From positions 1-37,540 of the forward strand of contig DYJK01000022.1 of NCBI GenBank assembly GCA_020723165.1: a stretch of 37,540 bases of DNA. Direction: 5' to 3'. Source of the DNA: Melioribacter roseus (GTDB lineage: Bacteria; Bacteroidota; Ignavibacteria; Ignavibacteriales; Melioribacteraceae). Of the stretch, positions 33,013 through 37,540 are shown piece by piece. The notes under the pieces are model-generated. The model saw only the letters and a program-made list of their open reading frames with translations, had not been told where the DNA came from and made no database searches. The position numbers and the translations under genes are program-made. The stretch's first letter is position 1. Each line of letters begins with the position of its first letter.

Positions 33013-34350
33013 ATGCCTAACAAAATTTCGCTTAACAATGAATTTCCATCAATAGAAAAATCTAACGAACTATATAACCGCGCACTTGGATTGATACCAT
33101 CCGTAACACAAACTTTGGCAAAAGGACCCGGGCAATGGGTAAAAGGTATTGCTCCAAAATATTTAGTGAAAGGTAAAGGTTCTCATGTATGGGATGTTGA
33201 TGGAAATGAATACATCGATTACATGATGGGTGTCGGTCCCCTATCACTCGGTTACTCTTATCCCAAAGTTGATGAAGCAATAAAAAAACAATTGGAAGAC
33301 GGAATAACTTTTTCCATGATGCATCCGCTCGAAGTTGAAGTTGCTGAATTAATACGTGATATAATTCCCAATGCAGAAGCAGTCCGATACAGTAAAACCG
33401 GTGCGGATGCTACAAGCGCAGCAGTGAGATTAGCGCGCGCCTATACCGGAAAAAATAAAATTTTATGCTGCGGTTACCACGGATGGCATGATTGGTACAT
33501 TGCAGTTACAGCTCGTAACCTTGGTATCCCGGAGGCAGTGCAAGCAATTTCGTTCACATTTAATTACAATGATCTGGATTCAGTAAAAAATTCTATTGAT
33601 GACGATGTTGCGGCAGTCATTTTAGAACCGGTTGTTTTTGCCGAACCGAAAGATAATTTTTTACACAAGCTTGCAGATCTCTGCAAAGAAAAGGGTATAG
33701 TTTTAATTTTTGATGAAATGTGGACGGGATTCCGCATGGCTCTAGGTGGCGCGCAAGAATACTTTGGAATTACCCCTGATCTCGCGACATATTCAAAAGC
33801 AGTTGCAAACGGAATGCCGATTTCAATATTAACCGGTAAAAAAGAAATTATGCAATTGGCTGATGAAGATATATTCTTTTATACAACATTCGGCGGCGAG
33901 GCGCTTTCTCTCGCCGCAGTTAAAGCAACAATAGAGGAGCTGCGCGAAAAAAATGTTCCGGCTTATCTCAATAATCAAGGTAAGAAATTAAAGGACGGAT
34001 ATAATTCTATTGCTCAAAAATTTGGTATGGATTATACTAAAGCAATCGGTTACAACTGGCGTTCGATGGCAACCTTTGATGGGAAAGCCGGCGATCCGCT
34101 CATCCAAAAATCTTTGATGCAACAAGAAATGATTAAACGCGGCGTGTTATGGCAAGGATTTCATAACATGAGTTATTCTCACTCGGATTCGGATGTTGGT
34201 TATACTTTACAAGCCTTAGAAGAATCGCTCTCTGTTTTGAAAAAAGCCGTTGATGAAAATAAGTTAAAAAAAATGTTACTTGGTGAACCGGTACAACCGG
34301 TATTTAGAAAAACGGATAACTTTAACATGAAGCCGGTAAAGAAAGTGTAG
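33013..34350 (+). CDS. Class III aminotransferase, glutamate-1-semialdehyde aminomutase-like
   Basis: A PLP-dependent enzyme of 445 residues. It resembles HemL-type aminomutases: VWDVDGNEYIDYMMGVGP, SKTGADATSAAVRLARAYTG, GYHGWHDWY, FDEMWTGFR (with the PLP-nitrogen Asp234) and the Schiff-base Lys262 in TYSKAVANGMP. In this glycan context an amino-sugar aminotransferase role is likelier than tetrapyrrole synthesis. The open frame begins at a TTG at 32998; the ATG at 33013 has GGAG 7 bases upstream. Four 7-bp repeat units follow its stop codon. Confidence 0.88.
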   Translation: MPNKISLNNEFPSIEKSNELYNRALGLIPSVTQTLAKGPGQWVKGIAPKYLVKGKGSHVWDVDGNEYIDYMMGVGPLSLGYSYPKVDEAIKKQLEDGITFSMMHPLEVEVAELIRDIIPNAEAVRYSKTGADATSAAVRLARAYTGKNKILCCGYHGWHDWYIAVTARNLGIPEAVQAISFTFNYNDLDSVKNSIDDDVAAVILEPVVFAEPKDNFLHKLADLCKEKGIVLIFDEMWTGFRMALGGAQEYFGITPDLATYSKAVANGMPISILTGKKEIMQLADEDIFFYTTFGGEALSLAAVKATIEELREKNVPAYLNNQGKKLKDGYNSIAQKFGMDYTKAIGYNWRSMATFDGKAGDPLIQKSLMQQEMIKRGVLWQGFHNMSYSHSDSDVGYTLQALEESLSVLKKAVDENKLKKMLLGEPVQPVFRKTDNFNMKPVKKV

Positions 34351-34377
34351 AGTGAAGAACGAAGAGTGTAGAATGAA
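34350..34377. repeat. Intergenic heptamer array after the aminotransferase gene
   Basis: Four contiguous 7-bp units: GAGTGAA, GAACGAA, GAGTGTA, GAATGAA. The same type of unit (GAAYGCA) forms the hsdS linker array on the other strand sense. Confidence 0.75.
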
Positions 34378-34396
34378 AATTATAAATTGAGGATTT

Positions 34397-35200
34397 ATGA
34401 AATTATTTGAACTTAAAAATAAAACAGCTATCGTAACCGGTGCTCTTGGATTAATCGGAAAGGAACATTGCAAAGCGTTGAGCGAAGCCGGTGCGAATGT
34501 TGTTGTTGCAGATATTGATGAATATAAATGTATTGAGTTCGCTAAAACTTTAGAAACTGAATCTATAGGATCTGCACTTGATGTTACTAAGCCCGATTCA
34601 ATAAAAAAATTACGTGACAAGGTACATGAAAAATTTGGACATATTGATATACTCGTGAACAATGCAGCTATAAATGATATGTTTGAAAATCCAAAAGCCG
34701 CAAGTGAACAATCAAAATTTGAAAACTATCCGCTCGAACTATGGCAGAAATCTGTTGACGTGAATTTAACGGGAGTGTTTCTTTGTTCTCAAATACTCGG
34801 TTCTGAAATGGCAAAGCAGAAATCAGGCAGCATAATTAACATTGCATCAACTTATGGAATAACTGCGCCGGATCAATCACTTTACATTAAGGAAAACGGT
34901 TCACAATCATTTTACAAACCACCGGCATATTCAGCAACCAAAGGCGCGGTTATCATGTTCACGCGTTACCTTGCTGCTTATTGGGGTAGTGATGGTGTTA
35001 GGGTAAATACTCTTACACCGGGTGGTGTTGAAAATTTCCAGGATGAATTTTTCATACAAAAATATTCGGCTAAAACCCCATTAGGAAGAATGGCTCAACC
35101 CACAGATTACAAAGGAGCGTTGATTTTTCTTGCGAGTGAAGCATCAAGCTATATGACCGGCACCAATCTAATTGTTGATGGCGGTTGGACAGCATGGTAA
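34397..35200 (+). CDS. Short-chain dehydrogenase/reductase
   Basis: A classical SDR of 267 residues: NAD(P)-binding TGALGLIG (14-21), NNAA (88-91), catalytic Ser151, Tyr178 and Lys182 (PAYSATKGA), and a C-terminal LIVDGGWTAW. Asp39 after the second strand (VVVADID) suggests NAD preference. SDRs of this type occur in sialic- and legionaminic-like sugar clusters (PtmA-like), where they are thought to act on the sugar or its precursor. TTGAGG precedes the ATG. Confidence 0.88.
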   Translation: MKLFELKNKTAIVTGALGLIGKEHCKALSEAGANVVVADIDEYKCIEFAKTLETESIGSALDVTKPDSIKKLRDKVHEKFGHIDILVNNAAINDMFENPKAASEQSKFENYPLELWQKSVDVNLTGVFLCSQILGSEMAKQKSGSIINIASTYGITAPDQSLYIKENGSQSFYKPPAYSATKGAVIMFTRYLAAYWGSDGVRVNTLTPGGVENFQDEFFIQKYSAKTPLGRMAQPTDYKGALIFLASEASSYMTGTNLIVDGGWTAW

Positions 35201-35225
35201 TTTATTAACTATAACCGGGTGAACA

Positions 35226-35768
35226 ATGTCAAAGAAAAAATTATCTAATAAAGAGATTCGTAAACGAGCATCAAAGATAAAACTACTTTTAACCGATGTT
35301 GACGGTGTACTCACCGATACCGGTGTTTATTACTCGGCAAATGGAGAAGAAATGAAACGGTATTCTATAAGGGACGGAATGGGAGTAGAAAGATTAAGAA
35401 AGTTAGTTGATGTTGAAACCGGGATCATTACAAGAGAAGAAACTGAAATTGTTTCAAGCCGTGCACTTAAATTAAAAATTACCGAGTTACACCTTGGCGT
35501 TAAAGAAAAAGAAAAAATCATTGATGAAATTCTAAGAAGAAAAAATATATCAGTCGAAGAAACCGCATTCATCGGGGATGATACAAATGATGTAGAAATA
35601 ATGAAACTGGTCGGGCTCTCGGCTTGCCCAAAAGATGCAACTCAATTTGCCAAAGATGCCGCTGATATTGTGGTTGCAAATAAAGGCGGCAATGGTGCAT
35701 TCCGTGATCTTGCTGAAATTATTATTTCGGCTAAACTTGCTTTAAAAACTAAGAAGGAACCAAAATGA
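35226..35768 (+). CDS. KdsC-like HAD phosphatase
   Basis: A C0-type HAD phosphatase of 180 residues without a cap domain, like KDO-8-phosphate phosphatase and N-acylneuraminate-9-phosphatase. LLTDVDGVLTDTGVYY carries the nucleophile Asp24 and Asp26, and FIGDDTNDVEIM supplies the third and fourth motifs. It would dephosphorylate the 9-phosphate (or equivalent) of the nonulosonate made by the adjacent NeuB-like synthase, with which it overlaps by 4 bp (ATGA). Confidence 0.9.
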   Translation: MSKKKLSNKEIRKRASKIKLLLTDVDGVLTDTGVYYSANGEEMKRYSIRDGMGVERLRKLVDVETGIITREETEIVSSRALKLKITELHLGVKEKEKIIDEILRRKNISVEETAFIGDDTNDVEIMKLVGLSACPKDATQFAKDAADIVVANKGGNGAFRDLAEIIISAKLALKTKKEPK

Positions 35769-36658
35769 AATTAGCGAAAGTAAAAGTTGGTAATCGATAT
35801 ATTGGCGATAATGAACCGGTTTATATTATTGCCGAAATCGGTATTAATCATAACGGGTCGGTCGAACTTGCAAAAAAATTAATTGACGGTGCTGCATTTG
35901 CCGGTTGTGATGCTGTAAAATTTCAGAAACGCACACCCGAACTTTGTGTTCCAAAAGATCAATGGAACCTTGAACGCGACACACCTTGGGGCAGAATTAC
36001 TTATATCGAGTATCGTCACAAAGTAGAGTTCAGCCATAAGCAGTATTCCGAAATAAACTATTATTGTAAGCAGAAAGGAATTGATTGGTTCGCATCTCCA
36101 TGGGACGAAGAAGCGCTCGATTTTATGGAAGAATTTGAACCGGTTGTTTATAAACTTGCCTCAGCTTCATTAACCGATGAAAACTTATTAAGAAAAATGA
36201 AATCAACCGGGAGACCGATTATATTATCAACTGGCATGTCAACCATGGAAGAAATTGATGAAGCTGTCGGCATATTGGGCACCGATAATTTATTGATTGC
36301 TCAATCAACATCAACATACCCGTGTAAGTTAGAAGAATTAAATTTAGGTGTTATTAAAACTTATAAAGAAAAATTTCCAAATGTACCGGTCGGTTATTCC
36401 GGTCATGAGACCGGTTTGGCTCCAACACTCGCAGCAGTAGCTTTAGGAGCTTCTTTTGTAGAAAGACATATTACATTAGATCGTGCTATGTGGGGCACAG
36501 ATCAAGCTGCTTCAGTAGAAATCGGCGGAATGTTCCGGTTGGTTAAAGATATCCGCGATATTGAAAAAGCTCTCGGTGACGGAATCAAGAAAGTATATGA
36601 AAGTGAGCTAAGCAGTATAAAGAAATTAAGAAGAGTTAAAAAAGAAGCACTTGTTTAA
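35765..36658 (+). CDS. NeuB-like nonulosonate synthase, without SAF domain
   Basis: Condenses PEP with an amino-hexose to form a nine-carbon acid, in the NeuB/PseI/LegI family. It is a 297-residue TIM barrel: IIAEIGINHNGS (21-32), AVKFQKRTPE (50-59), SPWDEEALDF, YKLASASLTD, ILSTGMSTMEEI and VGYSGHE are clear. Two features are unusual. The C-terminal antifreeze-like SAF domain, present in most NeuB proteins of about 340-350 residues, is missing. The usual GPDHxAS motif reads WGTDQAAS after ERHITLDR. The sugar is therefore not predictable and could differ from sialic, legionaminic or pseudaminic acid. Confidence 0.88.
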   Translation: MKLAKVKVGNRYIGDNEPVYIIAEIGINHNGSVELAKKLIDGAAFAGCDAVKFQKRTPELCVPKDQWNLERDTPWGRITYIEYRHKVEFSHKQYSEINYYCKQKGIDWFASPWDEEALDFMEEFEPVVYKLASASLTDENLLRKMKSTGRPIILSTGMSTMEEIDEAVGILGTDNLLIAQSTSTYPCKLEELNLGVIKTYKEKFPNVPVGYSGHETGLAPTLAAVALGASFVERHITLDRAMWGTDQAASVEIGGMFRLVKDIRDIEKALGDGIKKVYESELSSIKKLRRVKKEALV

Positions 36659-36661
36659 GCT

Positions 36662-37462
36662 ATGATAGAATTTTTAAAAGAACTAATTAATAATCTACAG
36701 CCATATGAAATTGCCTCGTACACTATAATAATTAGTGCTGCTGTTCTATTTACTATTCTTGAAAGAATTTTTCCTTATAACAAAGGTCAAGAAATTTTAC
36801 GTACCGGCTATTTTGATGATCTTGCACTTTATACAATTGCACAAAGTTATATACTCGGCATTTTTATTTTCACATTTGTAATTGATTCGATTGATAATAC
36901 AACCGGACTTTCCCGATTAAAAATTTTTTCCGGGCTACCGATATGGGTTCAACTGGTTTTCTTTACAATAACACACGACTTTTATATTTACTGGATGCAT
37001 CGTTGGCAGCACAAGAACAAATTTTTATGGCGGATTCATGAAGCACATCATTCCCCTAAAAAAGTTGATTGGCTTTCCGGCTCGCGTTCACACGCATTTG
37101 AAATTTTGATAAACCAAACCGTAGAATTTCTACCAATCGTATTACTCGGTTCACCGCCCGAAGTTGCAGCATACAAAGGTGTGATAAGCGCTCTTTGGGG
37201 AATGTATATTCATTCCAACTTAAACGTAAGGATTGGAAAGTTACAACTGTTTATTAACGGACCGGAAATGCACAGAATACACCATACAACGGGTAAAGGA
37301 CGAAACAGAAATTTTGCAACTAAACTTGCAATTTGGGATTGGATCTTTGGTTCGGCGTTTTTACCCAACGAGAAAGCAAACGAGTACGGCTTGTTAACTT
37401 ACTTCCCGAATAATTATTTCAAACAATTTGTATTCGCTTTTAGAAGATTTAAGCGATTTTAA
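36662..37462 (+). CDS. Fatty acid hydroxylase / sterol desaturase family membrane protein
   Basis: A 266-residue integral membrane di-iron protein. The histidine clusters are complete: HDFYIYWMHRWQH (105, 113, 117), HEAHH (126, 129, 130), H184 and HRIHH (204, 207, 208). Three to four membrane helices surround them. Bacterial members hydroxylate lipids or carotenoids, or are uncharacterised; the substrate is unknown. It begins 3 bp after the NeuB-like gene, so it is probably in the same operon and may modify the lipid carrier or anchor of the glycan. Confidence 0.85.
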   Translation: MIEFLKELINNLQPYEIASYTIIISAAVLFTILERIFPYNKGQEILRTGYFDDLALYTIAQSYILGIFIFTFVIDSIDNTTGLSRLKIFSGLPIWVQLVFFTITHDFYIYWMHRWQHKNKFLWRIHEAHHSPKKVDWLSGSRSHAFEILINQTVEFLPIVLLGSPPEVAAYKGVISALWGMYIHSNLNVRIGKLQLFINGPEMHRIHHTTGKGRNRNFATKLAIWDWIFGSAFLPNEKANEYGLLTYFPNNYFKQFVFAFRRFKRF

Positions 37463-37490
37463 TTCTGAGCAAAGCGAATGCCTTCGTGTA

Positions 37491-37540
37491 TTACTTCAGC
37501 AATTCGGTAACGGCACGTAGACGGTCTAAAGGAGTAAAGT
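37491..37540 (-). CDS. Possible C-terminal end of a gene entering from the right edge
   Basis: On the minus strand an open frame runs from the window edge to a TAA at 37493-37491, reading FTPLDRLRAVTELLK at its end. The amphipathic C-terminal sequence looks coding and would converge with the preceding gene across 28 bp. It is too short to identify. Confidence 0.35.
   Translation of the reverse strand, partial: FTPLDRLRAVTELLK

Overview
The window reads as a chromosomal stretch from an AT-rich bacterium of the Bacteroidota/Chlorobi/Ignavibacteria (FCB) group, most like an Ignavibacteria-type organism. The grounds are: (i) promoter-like sites of the TTG/TTTG - about 19-21 bp - TAnnTTTG type used by Bacteroidota-like sigma factors, upstream of the trp leader, the men operon and fic; (ii) menaquinone biosynthesis together with a six-subunit Rnf complex; (iii) dense dispersed palindromic intergenic elements. 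The placement is an inference; no rRNA is present.

Layout. 1-2880 (minus): tryptophan operon trpE-trpG-trpD (trpD runs off the left edge), preceded by a complete ribosome-mediated attenuator: a 30-residue leader peptide containing W-F-W-W-W, a 10-bp antiterminator and an overlapping 11-bp terminator. 2937-10334 (plus): menaquinone operon menF-menD-menH-menB-menA-menE with no menC; a convergent hotdog thioesterase (possible DHNA-CoA thioesterase) overlaps the end of menE. 10841-13228 (plus): a TerC-family membrane protein with a clear terminator and a secreted MORN-repeat protein.

13251-22044 (minus): a type I restriction-modification island in the order hsdR-tcmP-DUF5131-hsdS-fic-hsdM. It combines a frameshifted restriction subunit, a three-Cys-motif protein with its TcmP partner, a specificity subunit with heptanucleotide-repeat linkers, and an autoinhibited (class II) Fic AMP-transferase whose promoter overlaps three operator-like repeats spaced exactly 40 bp apart.

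22098-29857 (minus): rnfC-D-G-E-A-(apbE)-B-rseC, then a saccharopine-dehydrogenase-like oxidoreductase. Rnf would couple ferredoxin:NAD+ electron transfer to ion pumping; ApbE would attach FMN to RnfG and RnfD, but apbE carries a single-base frameshift. 30030-30959 (minus): a calcineurin-like phosphoesterase. 31163-37462 (plus): a surface-glycan cluster (GT-B transferase, SpsF-like cytidylyltransferase, class III aminotransferase, SDR, KdsC-like phosphatase, NeuB-like synthase, fatty-acid-hydroxylase-family membrane protein) that looks like an unusual nonulosonate-type sugar pathway.

Most notable: the trp attenuator, the type I RM island with TcmP/DUF5131/Fic and its phased operators, a family of 7-bp tandem repeats at four loci (two inside genes), and four palindromic elements inserted between genes. 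The frameshifts in hsdR and apbE may be real or sequencing errors.
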